From positions 186,001 to 250,000 of the forward strand of contig CAVULN010000016.1 in assembly GCA_963742305.1 (NCBI GenBank): a DNA stretch of 64,000 nt. Reading direction: 5' to 3'. Both the position numbers and the translations under genes were made by a program. This DNA comes from Roseiarcus sp963742305. Its GTDB lineage: Bacteria; Pseudomonadota; Alphaproteobacteria; Rhizobiales; Beijerinckiaceae. The notes below the pieces were generated by a model. The model was not told the origin of the DNA. It searched no databases and saw only the letters and a program-made list of their open reading frames with translations. How positions within the stretch are numbered: the first letter of the stretch is position 1; each line of letters starts with the position of its first letter. Shown here piece by piece: positions 1 to 8,568 of the stretch.

Positions 1-964
1 CGGCCACTCGTGCTTCCGTGGAGCCTTGAACGATCCGGGCGACATTCGTGGGCGGCGCCGGGGGCGTAGGAGCGGGCGTCGGGCCTTTCGTCGTCAGGGC
101 GACAGCGGCAAACGGCCCTATGTTGACGGTCTGCGTCGAGGGTTGGTCCGTGGGGTCGTCGTCGTCCTCGACCGATGGCTTCGCCGCCGCGCCCGCCTGC
201 GGGGCGCCCGCCGACGGATCCGAGGAAGTCCGCGCCAGAGCGTCAATGTCTGCATCAGTGAAGCACCCCTGCGGCCCGCACATCTGCGAGGGATCGAGCA
301 TGAGGCTGATCGGCTGCGGCGCCCCGACGACCGGGGAGGGAAGCGTGTCCTCCGGTCGCCGCCGGACGATGGGGCTTGCCTGAGCGACATGGGCGAGCTC
401 GTGGGCCAGAAGCTTACGCCCCTCGCCGCCGCCAGGGGCGTAGGCGCCGGCCGCAAACCCGATGTCGGCGCCGACCGCGTAGGCCCGGGCGCCGATCGCC
501 GCGGCGGTCGACGCCGCCTCCTCGCCGTCGTGGACGCGCACGTCGGAGAGGTCGCCAAAGTGGGGCTCGAAGAAGGTTCGGGCGCCGGTGTCCAGCGGAC
601 GTCCCGCGCTTGAGCCGAACGCTTCCGCGCGAGCGCTTCGGATTTGGGCTCCCGCGGCCGCCGCGGGCTTGCGCCGAAGCGTGTTCTCGTGGCTCCGGCA
701 AGAATTGCAGGTTCCCCCGCACGCGCACGTCCCGATCTCGCCGGCCATGATGCTGTCGGCGGCCCGGTCTGCTTCCGCTTCCTCCGCGTCATGGATCCCG
801 CCCACGGCGAGATTCCCGCGCAGCCTCTGGGACCTCAGATGGTGTTGCAGCGATTGGTTGCTGACTGCGATCGGGGCGCCGAAAGACGTGGCCCCGGAAT
901 GCGGGTGGTGGTTCGCGGCGCGACTGGAGCGGCGCACGGGCTTCTTGGATGGAACATCGAACAT
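1..964 (-). CDS. DUF4157 (eCIS core domain) putative metallopeptidase, 3' end outside window
   Basis: The frame is open from an ATG at 964 to the left edge, giving the first 321 residues. Residues about 55-75 contain AEADRAADSIMAG, followed by a cysteine cluster (CACGGTCNSC) and then the DUF4157 signature: a FFEPHFGDLSDVRVH stretch, ARAYAVGADIGFAAGAY, and HELAH at about residues 188-192 (bases 389-403), an HExxH zinc-binding motif. A proline-rich linker follows. DUF4157 proteins are the marker family linked to extracellular contractile injection systems and are thought to be zinc-peptidase-like effectors or effector carriers. No injection-system structural gene is in the window, so the role is inferred from the domain alone. 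GAGGG lies about 8 bases before the chosen ATG. The gene sits just outside the island, in what used to be the sequence downstream of tRNA-Glu. Confidence 0.85.
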   Translation of the reverse strand, partial: MFDVPSKKPVRRSSRAANHHPHSGATSFGAPIAVSNQSLQHHLRSQRLRGNLAVGGIHDAEEAEADRAADSIMAGEIGTCACGGTCNSCRSHENTLRRKPAAAAGAQIRSARAEAFGSSAGRPLDTGARTFFEPHFGDLSDVRVHDGEEAASTAAAIGARAYAVGADIGFAAGAYAPGGGEGRKLLAHELAHVAQASPIVRRRPEDTLPSPVVGAPQPISLMLDPSQMCGPQGCFTDADIDALARTSSDPSAGAPQAGAAAKPSVEDDDDPTDQPSTQTVNIGPFAAVALTTKGPTPAPTPPAPPTNVARIVQGSTEARVA

Positions 965-1152
965 CGACGCGCCCTCACGCCTTCGCTGAACACATCGACG
1001 AAAGGTTAGCGCTAAACGCCATTCCCGCACAACGGCGGTCGAGTAGGGCAGTCGTCGCCGTTTCCCCTCCCGCGCCACGTAGCCTCAAGCGGCGATCGTC
1101 GGCGACCTGGACGGCAGCGCGATCCGACTTGACGCCATTCGTTTCGGGATAG

Positions 1153-1197
1153 TTGGCGCGCCCAGCGGGAATCGAACCCGCGTTTCCGCCGTGAAAG
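1153..1197 (-). repeat. attL: displaced 3' half of tRNA-Glu
   Basis: These 45 bases match 25716-25760 exactly (offset 24,563). On the minus strand they hold the anticodon loop, T arm, 3' acceptor strand, discriminator base and CCA end of tRNA-Glu, and then diverge at 1198 where the anticodon stem should continue. This is the usual product of tyrosine-integrase insertion into a tRNA gene. The integrase starts about 140 bases away. Confidence 0.93.
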
Positions 1198-1305
1198 AGT
1201 GATAACTTAGACCGTCACGAACAATCGCGAACAATGCAAGCTATTGACAACGCTATTAATGACCATCTCTCTATCCTTGCATGTTTGCCGTTGTCCGTCT
1301 ACAGC

Positions 1306-1325
1306 TTTTCCGTATCATTTCCGTA
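1306..1325 (+). repeat. left-end paired TTTCCGTA motifs (candidate integrase arm sites)
   Basis: TTTTCCGTA at 1306-1314 is followed after three bases by TTTCCGTA at 1318-1325; the second copy runs into CGGAAA, making a TTTCCGTACGGAAA palindrome. The same pair with the same 12-base period occurs at 25650-25669. The pair lies 109 bases inside the left att core and overlaps the region just before the integrase start, so it may serve both integrase binding and autoregulation. Confidence 0.6.
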
Positions 1326-1339
1326 CGGAAAAAGTCGCA

Positions 1340-2639
1340 GTGGCCCGCACAGTTCATAACGCCAAGCTAGACACCCGATCAGCGCGCGTGAAGTGTGAGA
1401 TACGCCGAGAGCCACACTGGCAGAAGATCTCGAAGGGCTGCTTCATTGGCTATCGGCGCATCGCCAACGGAGGTACCTGGGTGGTGCGGATGCGAGATTC
1501 TGGGGGGAGGCAGCATTACGAAGCGCTTGGGGCGGCCGATGACATTCGCGACCCTGACGGGCTCACCGTACTGAGTTTCGGCCAAGCGCAAGAGCACGCC
1601 CGGGCCTGGTTCACTTTCAAGGCACGCGAGCTTGCAGGCCAGACTGAGCCGGAACGGGGGCCCTTCACGGTCGCCGCGGCTCTTGAGGAATATCTGACGG
1701 CGCGCGAGCGCAGGGGCTCGAAAGGCGTCAAGAACGACCGCTATTCGGCCGAAGCTCGAATTGCCCCTGTCCTCGGCAATATAGAGGTTTCAAAGCTAAC
1801 GGCGAGACGGATTCAGGATTGGCTACAGGGCATCGCCCGGTCGCCGAAACTGATCCGCACCCGCAAATTCGCGAAGGAGCAAGCGACCGTCGATTTCGAT
1901 GCCGACGACTACGAAGCTGTCCGCGCCCGCCGATCGACGGCCAATCGCGTGCTCACTGTTCTCAAGGCTGCGCTTAATCACGCATTCAACGAAGGCCGCG
2001 TCGGCTCGGATGACGCTTGGCGCAGAGTGAAACCATTTCGAGAAGTCGACGCGGCGGTCGTGCGGTATCTCGGCGCCGATGAATGCAGGAGACTTGTCAA
2101 CGCCTGTCCGAGCGACTTCCGCGCGATGGTGCAAGCCGCACTGGCTACAGGTTGCCGCTACGGTGAGCTAATCCGTATGTCCGTGTCAGATTTCAACCCC
2201 GAAGCGGGTGTCGTGAGCGTTCGCCTGGCGAAGGGTGGGAAGGTCCGCCATGTTGCGCTTGCAGACGAGGGCAGGGCGCTCTTCACGAACTTGACGGCCG
2301 GTCGCGCGGCCCGAGGGTTGATCTTCCGTAGGGCTGACGGGCAGGCGTGGGGGCCATCGCACCAACAGCGCCCCCCAAACCGAAGCCTCGCGTACCGCTC
2401 TGGTCGAGCCGGCAGCGACGTTTCACGTGCTGCGCCACACCTACGGCTCGGCGCTCGCGATGAAAGGTGTTCCAATGGGCGTCATCGCTGCTCAACTAGG
2501 GCACTCCGGCACCAGAATGACCGAAAAGCACTATGCCCACCTCGCGCCGTCATACGTTGCAGACACGGTTCGAGCTTCGCTACCTCCGTTGGCCGACTTC
2601 AATCCGAGTAACGTTGTCCTGATCGGTGGTCGACCGTAG
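1340..2639 (+). pseudogene. tyrosine-type site-specific integrase, frameshifted
   Basis: This is the island integrase, expected to recombine the tRNA-Glu att sites. The chosen GTG (1340) gives VARTVHNAKLDTRSAR, the usual start of this family. An arm-binding region occupies residues 1-110, a core-binding domain about 120-230, and the catalytic domain begins with the first active-site arginine in ATGCRYGELIRM. The frame breaks at a six-C run (2371-2376). The other frame continues with PAATFHVLRHTYGSALA, LGHSGTRMTEKHYAHL and the C-terminus ending at 2639, so the HxxR and tyrosine residues are intact but out of frame. One missing or extra base explains it: either a homopolymer sequencing error or a real inactivating mutation. 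Confidence 0.85.
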
Positions 2640-2674
2640 ACTGTGTTCCTCCCCATTTGGGGCTGCCGGCTGTC

Positions 2675-2905
2675 CTAATTGGACGAAAATCGCTCGATCA
2701 ATCCTTTAATCGTCATATTCTCCGCAATCACGTCGTGCGGAGATAGCGGGGACGCAAAGGCGAACAGCGCGGCGTCGACCTGATGCGGGTTGAGATCGAC
2801 TTGCGCGCCCGCAACCGCGCTGGCCATGCGCTCGGCACTGTCAGGCGCATACCGTCGGGTGAGGTCATAGGCGAAATATTTCGCCTGGCAGTCGGTCGTC
2901 ATCAT
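2675..2905 (-). pseudogene. N-terminal fragment of a SNF2/DEAD-type helicase
   Basis: The 76-residue frame starts with MTTDCQAKYFAYDLTRR and contains LNPHQVDAALFAFASPLS, which resembles the Q-motif region just upstream of Walker A in large SNF2-like helicases of defence loci. The expected nucleotide-binding motif is missing: the protein diverges after SPLS and stops at 2675. It overlaps the end of the phospholipase-D-like fragment on the same strand, so the two were probably one operon. I read it as a remnant cut by the deletion that brought the integrase 3' end next to it. Confidence 0.5.
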
Positions 2906-3245
2906 CGCCGACGCTCTTTGATCGTAGGGCTACTCACCGTGCGCATCACGATCAAATCCTTGTCCTGACCACGCTCGCCGCTCGAACTGATATTCGCTGA
3001 ACCGGTTCTGAGCAATTCACCATCGATCTCGTGGTGCTGCGTAAGCGGACCGCGCCGTTGCCCCAAAGTCTGTCCGAGAGGCCGCCGAACAAGGTCGCGC
3101 ATCCTCTTCGCGCCAATGACGAGGGGCACCCAGGACCGCAGATGACTCGGGATCCGAACGGAAGCGAGGTCCAAAACACGCTGCTTCTCGGTCGCGATTT
3201 CCGTTCGTCGGCGTGTGCGATTATCAGTTTTTCAAGTAGCATCAT
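2902..3245 (-). pseudogene. phospholipase-D-like nuclease fragment
   Basis: The last 40 residues read HHEIDGELLRTGSANISSSG then ERGQDKDLIVMR. This matches the second HxK-type motif region of PLD-superfamily nucleases (DG-LLRTGSANFSxSG-xxQDxDLIV), except that the lysine expected two residues after the histidine is absent. Upstream, the sequence is split over two frames and no first HKD motif is visible. It is therefore a decayed 3' end. Its stop overlaps the start of the helicase fragment, as expected for adjacent genes in a former defence operon. Confidence 0.45.
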
Positions 3246-3375
3246 GCCGCGGTGATAACCCGCTACTCATCTCGTCACGGCGTACTGCCTTTCGGGGTGC
3301 TACGCTGGAGACGGATCGGTCGTCGATAGCGCCGGCGCAAATTGCGGCGATGAGTTGACCGCGGGGGAGAGAATG

Positions 3376-4158
3376 ATGGGCCACGTTCGCCTCGGAACGC
3401 TTCCGAAAACCCAAAGGTGGGATCAGGTCGTCAGACTGATCGCTGGGGGCGCCGATGTTGAGCAGATTGCTGCCGGAAGCGCCAAGGCGGCGGAAAGTGG
3501 GCTCGAACGCGCATCGCACGACGAAGGTTTGGCGCACGCGTTTTGGCTTCTGACTCAAATCCCGCAGGCTGCTCGTACTGGAAATTTCTCGGAACGACTG
3601 CGCGAACTGGGTCTCGACGTTTCGAGCGAGCCAACGCTTCTGGAAATTGTCGCGGCGTACACCCGCGCGGTCGATAGCCACATTCGTGAACGCGGCAAAC
3701 GCACCGATCTCGCGGAGATGGCGCAGCTTGCGGGCTCCGAAACTCTAACCTCTCTTGTAGGTCGTGAGCTTCCGAGCCTCTTTGGGCCTACCGCAGCCGA
3801 CGTCCGACTGGCTGTCGCCAAGCTCGGGACGTCGGACCGGTTCAGCATCCTCGCGCGCGACTTCTTTTCTCGGCTGACCAGCCGCTCGCTCGGCTACTTC
3901 CTCAGCCGCGAACTGTCCAAGCATGTCGGTCCCAACAAGCGATTTTCCTCGGTCCGCGAGCACAGTGATTTCAATGCTGCGCTAGACCTGCATTGTCGTG
4001 AAGCATCGCGGATCATCAAGGAATTTTCAGGCGGATGGTACGGGAAGACCCTTCAGCAAGAGAAGGCAATCACGCAGGACGCTGCGCGCGGATTTGCGCA
4101 CGTGGCATTCAAGAAGCTCCGCGCCGAACTGCGGCAGCGGAGAGACGCCGATGCCTGA
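3376..4158 (+). CDS. uncharacterised protein coupled to QueC-like gene
   Basis: This 260-residue soluble protein has no signal peptide or membrane segment. I chose the second of two tandem ATGs because a GGGGGAG ribosome site lies about 6 bases before it. The sequence looks mostly helical. The C-terminus has an FSGGWYGKTL segment followed by a basic helix (AFKKLRAELRQRR) that could contact nucleic acid or a partner. I recognise no catalytic motif. Its stop codon lies inside the start of the downstream QueC-like gene (8-base overlap), so the two are almost certainly translated together and act together. The arrangement recalls QatB beside QatC in the Qat anti-phage system, but the QatA ATPase and QatD nuclease are absent and I cannot show homology to QatB. 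Confidence 0.7.
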   Translation: MGHVRLGTLPKTQRWDQVVRLIAGGADVEQIAAGSAKAAESGLERASHDEGLAHAFWLLTQIPQAARTGNFSERLRELGLDVSSEPTLLEIVAAYTRAVDSHIRERGKRTDLAEMAQLAGSETLTSLVGRELPSLFGPTAADVRLAVAKLGTSDRFSILARDFFSRLTSRSLGYFLSRELSKHVGPNKRFSSVREHSDFNAALDLHCREASRIIKEFSGGWYGKTLQQEKAITQDAARGFAHVAFKKLRAELRQRRDADA

Positions 4159-5923
4159 GCGTCTCGTTCTATGCGGCGGAGCAATGCGGGCTGGAGACGA
4201 TTCGCCGTTGCGGCTTGCCCTAGACGGCCGCTCTCAGAACATCACGCTCAAACTCGAAGACCTCAGTAGCCGGGTGGTGAAAAGCTTACCCGACCTTCTG
4301 ATCGACCTTATTGAAATTGCCGCCTACGTCTATTGCGCTGACCAAGCGACCAGCCGAGGCGGAGAAGCGCTAGCTGCAATGGGTTCCGACTGGCGCCGTC
4401 GTTTTCGCTTTGTCATCCCCGTGAGACATCCTGATCACTGGAGCAATCCGAAAGTTTTGGAGCCGCTCGGGGATGCGCTGTCGTTTCTATCGGACGACGA
4501 TTACACATTCGAGTTTGAGAACGCCACCAACCCGGTCCCTCCGGGCAACTACCTTGAGCTGAGCGACGAATGGGGCGTATTCAAAGCCGATGAAGTCGTT
4601 TTGTTTTCAGGCGGGCTCGATTCGCTTTGCGGTGCCATCGAGGAACTTTCTGCCGGCGCGAAGAACGTCGCGCTTGTAAGCCATCGGTCTTCACCGAAGA
4701 TATTTGGTTATCAAAAGCAGCTCATCACTGAGCTCAAGTGCCTGTTCCCAAAACGGCTCATGCATTTTCCTGTGCTTCTAACCAGACAGGAACCGCTGCG
4801 GGTTCAGGAGCATACGCAGCGATCGCGATCCTTTCTCTACGCGGCGCTCGCTTGCGTAGTCGCTCAGCTATTCGGAAAGACGCGGATTCGGTTCTTCGAA
4901 AACGGGGTCGTGAGCATCAATCTCCCAATTTCCGAGCAGGTGGTCGGTGCGCGCGCAACGCGCACGACCCATCCTGTGGTGGTGGAACGGTTTCGTAGGT
5001 TCTTCAGCGCGGCGGTCGGCGAGCCGATCGAAGTCGAGAATCCATTCGTCTGGAAAACCAAGGCGGACGTTATCCGATCGATTGTCGATCACCGCTGCGG
5101 TCCTCTCATCAAGCATACCGTGAGCTGCACGCGCAGCTACGACATCACGAGGCTGCACACTCATTGCGGTTGCTGTTCCCAGTGTCTCGACAGGCGTTTC
5201 GCAGTCCTTGCCGCCGACGCGGCGGAGCATGACCCGGAGGAGATGTACAAGGTCGAACTGCTTACAGGCCCGCGCGAAAGGCCAAATGACCAGACTATGG
5301 CGGAGTTTTACGTTCGCACTGCCTTGGAGCTTTGCGACATGGACGAGCTTCAGTTCTTCGGTCGATTCAGGGGCGAAACATCGCGAGTTTGCTCAGGATT
5401 TTCCTCATTGAAGGCCGACGACACTGCCCGGCAAGTTCTCGAACTTCACCGTCGCCACGGGCAGGCAATCTTGGACGTGCTGAATGCTGGTGTCAAAAAC
5501 AACAGCGAGGAGCTGGTGAAAAGGAGTGTGCCGACGTCATCGGTTCTGATGATGACGGTTGGCCATATGACGATGCCTGCGCTTTCGAATGTTGGAAAGC
5601 ATCCAGATCGTGTGCGGCCGTTGATTGAAAGCGATGCAGAAACGGCCTCTAGCGAGGTGAAAGGCGTCGACAGCGACACGACTCGAGCAATGCTTGCAAC
5701 AGTCGCGCATGAGACGTCTGCAATCAAAGCACTCAGCGCCCAGCTCAAGGCCAATAGTGACCTGACTCGGGTTGCTGCCGAAGAGTGGTGTCGCAAATCC
5801 GGTCACAAGTTAGGTAAGCGCGCGTTTGAACGAGTTTGGCCACAAGCGCGCGAGGCCGCGGGTTTGGCACGAATTGGATCGCCCGGACGTAAACGGAAAC
5901 CGACCGCTGAATTGTCCCGCTGA
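4151..5923 (+). CDS. large QueC-like PP-loop protein (7-cyano-7-deazaguanine synthase-like; Qat/QatC-type)
   Basis: The protein has 590 residues, more than twice the length of housekeeping QueC. The ATP-pyrophosphatase loop LFSGGLDS is at about 151-158. A conserved ARATRTTHP segment lies near 267-275, and a zinc-site set follows: SC at 325-326 and HCGCCSQCLDRR at 338-349. So the QueC fold, nucleotide loop and cysteines are present. There is an N-terminal extension of about 145 residues and a C-terminal extension of about 230 ending in a basic tail (RVWPQAREAAGLARIGSP) that may bind nucleic acid. Related stand-alone QueC-like proteins occur in defence loci (QatC, Cap9 of type IV CBASS), where they are thought to modify a protein or small molecule rather than make queuosine. 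No queuosine genes are nearby. The ATG at 4151 overlaps the upstream gene; an earlier in-frame start would run through that gene. Confidence 0.75.
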   Translation: MPERLVLCGGAMRAGDDSPLRLALDGRSQNITLKLEDLSSRVVKSLPDLLIDLIEIAAYVYCADQATSRGGEALAAMGSDWRRRFRFVIPVRHPDHWSNPKVLEPLGDALSFLSDDDYTFEFENATNPVPPGNYLELSDEWGVFKADEVVLFSGGLDSLCGAIEELSAGAKNVALVSHRSSPKIFGYQKQLITELKCLFPKRLMHFPVLLTRQEPLRVQEHTQRSRSFLYAALACVVAQLFGKTRIRFFENGVVSINLPISEQVVGARATRTTHPVVVERFRRFFSAAVGEPIEVENPFVWKTKADVIRSIVDHRCGPLIKHTVSCTRSYDITRLHTHCGCCSQCLDRRFAVLAADAAEHDPEEMYKVELLTGPRERPNDQTMAEFYVRTALELCDMDELQFFGRFRGETSRVCSGFSSLKADDTARQVLELHRRHGQAILDVLNAGVKNNSEELVKRSVPTSSVLMMTVGHMTMPALSNVGKHPDRVRPLIESDAETASSEVKGVDSDTTRAMLATVAHETSAIKALSAQLKANSDLTRVAAEEWCRKSGHKLGKRAFERVWPQAREAAGLARIGSPGRKRKPTAELSR

Positions 5924-6129
5924 GCCCGGATAGATGACACCATTTTTCCGATAGGTGCCGGGAGCGCTTGACTTTCCAGGCGACAAACCCATCCCAACGG
6001 AAATCTTCCCGCCAATATTTTTGTGACGGCTATTTCTCGCCGATCGATTTTCTAAATGGGTCGTCGTTGCCCGCACAAACGCGAGCATGGTCGCCGGGCC
6101 GATCCCGGTTTCCAAAGGACAAGACGAAA

Positions 6130-6354
6130 ATGACGACACCGTTGGCATATACCGTCGCGCAGGTGTGCACGGTCGCGTGCACCGGCCGCACGGCGGTCTA
6201 TGAATCAATCAAGTCGGGCGAGCTGCGTGCGGTTAAACGCGGTCGCCGCACGCTCGTGCTCGCTGATGACTTGCGGGCCTGGATCGAGCGGCTTCCCGCA
6301 ATCGAGGCGAAGTTCACCGGGCAGACAAGAAATGCCGGCGAGGCTCCCAAGTGA
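6130..6354 (+). CDS. excisionase/AlpA-like helix-turn-helix protein
   Basis: This small 74-residue DNA-binding protein has TVAQVCTVACTGRTAVYESIKSGELRAVKRGRRTLVLADDLRAWIERLP, presented here as one region: a MerR-type winged helix-turn-helix (HTH_17 group) with the typical basic wing and closing tryptophan helix. An AAAGGA ribosome site lies about 10 bases upstream of the ATG. Proteins of this group act as excisionases or as activators of integrase genes in islands. It lies about 700 bases before the second tyrosine recombinase, which suggests it belongs to that module. Confidence 0.75.
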   Translation: MTTPLAYTVAQVCTVACTGRTAVYESIKSGELRAVKRGRRTLVLADDLRAWIERLPAIEAKFTGQTRNAGEAPK

Positions 6355-6571
6355 CCGCCGAAGCTATCGCCAAGGCGCTCGGGGGTTGTCAGTCCGGCAC
6401 TCTGATCCCCTCCATTGGGGTCCAACCGCCGGGCTCAACCCTTCGTGTGCTTGGTGCCGCATCCATGTGGTGCCAAACACTCCTTGATCTCGGTGTCGCG
6501 CCGATCGTTGCCACGACCGGCGATCGGCAATCCGATCGCGTCGCTCCCCTGGGCACCGTGTGATGCGTGCA

Positions 6572-7066
6572 ATGAACTTATCGAGGAAGAAACATTTCAG
6601 ACGGCGCCGTCCTATAAATTTAATCAAGTTGTCATGTAGCTACGACCCGGCTGAAATCGCAAAGCTGTTCGGCATTCACCGAAACACTATCCGGCATTGG
6701 CTTAAAGAGGGCCTTGTCCCGATCGATGATCGTCGCCCGATCCTCATCAGCGGCGCTGCGTTGAAAGCCTTCATCATCGGACGCCAGCAAGCCCGAAAAC
6801 AGAAGTGTGCCCCCGGCGAGTTCTTCTGCTTCCGATGCCGCGCTCCCCGAAAACCATGGGACGGCATAGCGGACTTCTCAATCCTAAATGACAAAATTGC
6901 CAAGGCCATCGCTTTTTGCAGTGTCTGCGAAACACCGATGCACCGGACGATCCGCCGCGCTGATCTTCCTAAATTCACCGCTTCAATCGAACGGCAATCG
7001 ATGGCATCGGAGAGATTAACGGATTGCCCGGATCCCAATGAGAATTGTGACTTGGAGAAGGACTAA
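6572..7066 (+). CDS. helix-turn-helix protein paired with tyrosine recombinase
   Basis: The protein has 164 residues. A basic N-terminus (SRKKHFRRRRP) precedes a helix-turn-helix (DPAEIAKLFGIHRNTIRHWLKEGL, positions about 25-48) and then a four-cysteine zinc-ribbon-like part: FCFRCRAPRKPW and CSVCETPMHR. It ends five bases before the recombinase start, on the same strand, so they form one operon. HTH-plus-recombinase pairs of this layout recur in proteobacterial islands; the HTH protein probably directs or regulates the recombinase, though its exact job is not known to me. The ATG at 6563 is an equally possible start. Confidence 0.7.
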   Translation: MNLSRKKHFRRRRPINLIKLSCSYDPAEIAKLFGIHRNTIRHWLKEGLVPIDDRRPILISGAALKAFIIGRQQARKQKCAPGEFFCFRCRAPRKPWDGIADFSILNDKIAKAIAFCSVCETPMHRTIRRADLPKFTASIERQSMASERLTDCPDPNENCDLEKD

Positions 7067-7071
7067 GCTCG

Positions 7072-8154
7072 ATGTCAAAACTGAACCCGCAAAATGAGCG
7101 CATCAAGCGCGACTATTTGCGCTATTTGAAGAACGCGCGTGGCAAGAGCGAGGCGACGCTCGACGCTTTCCGTAAGGCGCTCTCTCGCTTCGAGGACTAC
7201 ACTGGGTCCCGCGACTTCAAGACCTTCCGCCGAGAGCAAGCTATTGGCTTCAAGGAGCGCCTGGCAGAGACAAATGGGCTACGAACGGGCGAAACCCTCA
7301 GCCTCGCGACACGGTCGGTGACGCTTGCCGCCTTGAAAGAGTTCTTCACTTGGCTCGCATGGCAGCCAGGTTTCAAATCGAAAATTCACAAGCCGGACAT
7401 CGATTATTTTAGCCTGTCGATGAAGGACGGCGCGACCGCGAAGGCCAAAAAGCTTCGGGACTTCCCAAGCCTCGAACAGCTCCGCATCGTAATCGAGGCC
7501 ATGCCCTTTGAGACCGTGATCGAGCGGCGCAACCGCGCCCTCGTGACGCTCGCTACCTTAACCGGCATTCGCGACCGGGCCTTGGTGTCCCTATCGCTTC
7601 GGCACATCGATATGACCAAATCGCCCCCGTTGGTGCGCCAGGAGCCTGATCGTGTCGCGACAAAATTTTCCAAGAGCATCAATACCTATTTTTATCCCTT
7701 GGGTGACGATCTGACGAAGATTGTCCTTCACTGGATCGATGAACTTCGTGTCACACATCTTTTCGCGCCAAATGATCCCGTCTTCCCCCGCACACGGGTT
7801 CAACAGGGCGAAGACAGGTCATTCCGGGCCGCTGGAATTGAGCCAATTCATTGGAGCGATGCATCGCCGGTTCGTGCTGTGTTTCGTCAAGCGTTCGCAG
7901 GCGCCGGCCTCACCTATTTCCCACCGCATTCCCTCAGACATACCCTTGGCCATCTGATACAAACCGCCTGCCAAACGCCAGAAGAGCTGAAGGCTTGGAG
8001 CCAGAATTTGGGACATGAGAACATTGCGACGACACTAACATCGTACGGCGCAATCGACCCGCACCGGCAGGGCGAAGTGATCGCCAGAATATCGCTGGCT
8101 CCAGACGCTCCGAAAGAGGATTTGATCGCGAGAATAAGGGCATTGGTACGCTGA
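7072..8154 (+). CDS. tyrosine-type site-specific recombinase, second copy in island
   Basis: This is an intact 360-residue integrase-family protein. The N-terminal core-binding SAM-like domain spans about residues 5-105. The catalytic domain follows: the first arginine in LTGIRDRALVSL, then HSLRHTLGHLIQ (HxxR), LGHENIATTLTSYG with the final histidine and tyrosine near residue 328, and a short C-terminal helix. It differs from the tRNA-Glu integrase at the left end and has no obvious att repeat of its own in the window. It may belong to a nested element together with the two HTH genes before it, or may resolve multimers. Confidence 0.88.
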   Translation: MSKLNPQNERIKRDYLRYLKNARGKSEATLDAFRKALSRFEDYTGSRDFKTFRREQAIGFKERLAETNGLRTGETLSLATRSVTLAALKEFFTWLAWQPGFKSKIHKPDIDYFSLSMKDGATAKAKKLRDFPSLEQLRIVIEAMPFETVIERRNRALVTLATLTGIRDRALVSLSLRHIDMTKSPPLVRQEPDRVATKFSKSINTYFYPLGDDLTKIVLHWIDELRVTHLFAPNDPVFPRTRVQQGEDRSFRAAGIEPIHWSDASPVRAVFRQAFAGAGLTYFPPHSLRHTLGHLIQTACQTPEELKAWSQNLGHENIATTLTSYGAIDPHRQGEVIARISLAPDAPKEDLIARIRALVR

Positions 8155-8568
8155 CAGGTGGGGCAAGCGGCTCTTTACGTTCCGTCCCGTCCAACTGCAG
8201 GGCAGGCGCTTCTACAAACAGCGAGCGGACGACATCGAACGAGCGAGCAGCCTCCTACCTTGAAACCTTGGACCCGTTTCACCTTACGCCCACGCCCTAA
8301 GCGCCTCTGCCTGGGCGACCTGTTCAGAAAACCTTCGCGAAGGGCAGGGCGGAAGGCCTTGAATTATCGGGCCGCCCCGCTTTGGAACTTGCCCGTTCGA
8401 AAAACATTTGATTTCGGAAACACTGTTCCGCTATGGTTTTTGTAGGTATTCCCCCACTTGGCGTAAAGCGGATAAGGGAATGTCGCGCCCGCCCGGAAAT
8501 ATCTGCAGCTTGCGTGACGGTGGCTATCGGACGTCGAATCGCGCATCAACTATGCTGGCGACTCCGTA
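8155..8568. other. intergenic region between convergent recombinase and moaA
   Basis: No convincing gene lies in these 414 bases; the short frames present have no recognisable motif. At about 8414-8430 there is an inverted repeat, TCGGAAACACTGTTCCGC (GGAA-N6-TTCC arms), resembling TetR-type operators. No regulator gene adjoins it, so it may be an orphan site left by rearrangement. The region also holds the 3' ends of two convergent genes. Confidence 0.4.

Noticed and set aside
118..792. Arginine-rich minus-strand frame of 224 residues (and similar plus-strand frames) in 1-1000
   Set aside because: Low-complexity Arg/Ala/Pro composition is typical of shadow frames in GC-rich DNA. The minus frame with codons ending at position 964 carries the real DUF4157 motifs.
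1153..1197. Second functional tRNA-Glu gene
   Set aside because: Only the 3' half from the anticodon loop onward matches; the anticodon stem, D arm and 5' acceptor strand are missing.
3376..5923. Complete QatABCD anti-phage system
   Set aside because: Only a QueC-like gene and an unidentified partner are present. The QatA-type ATPase and QatD TatD-like nuclease are not in the neighbourhood.
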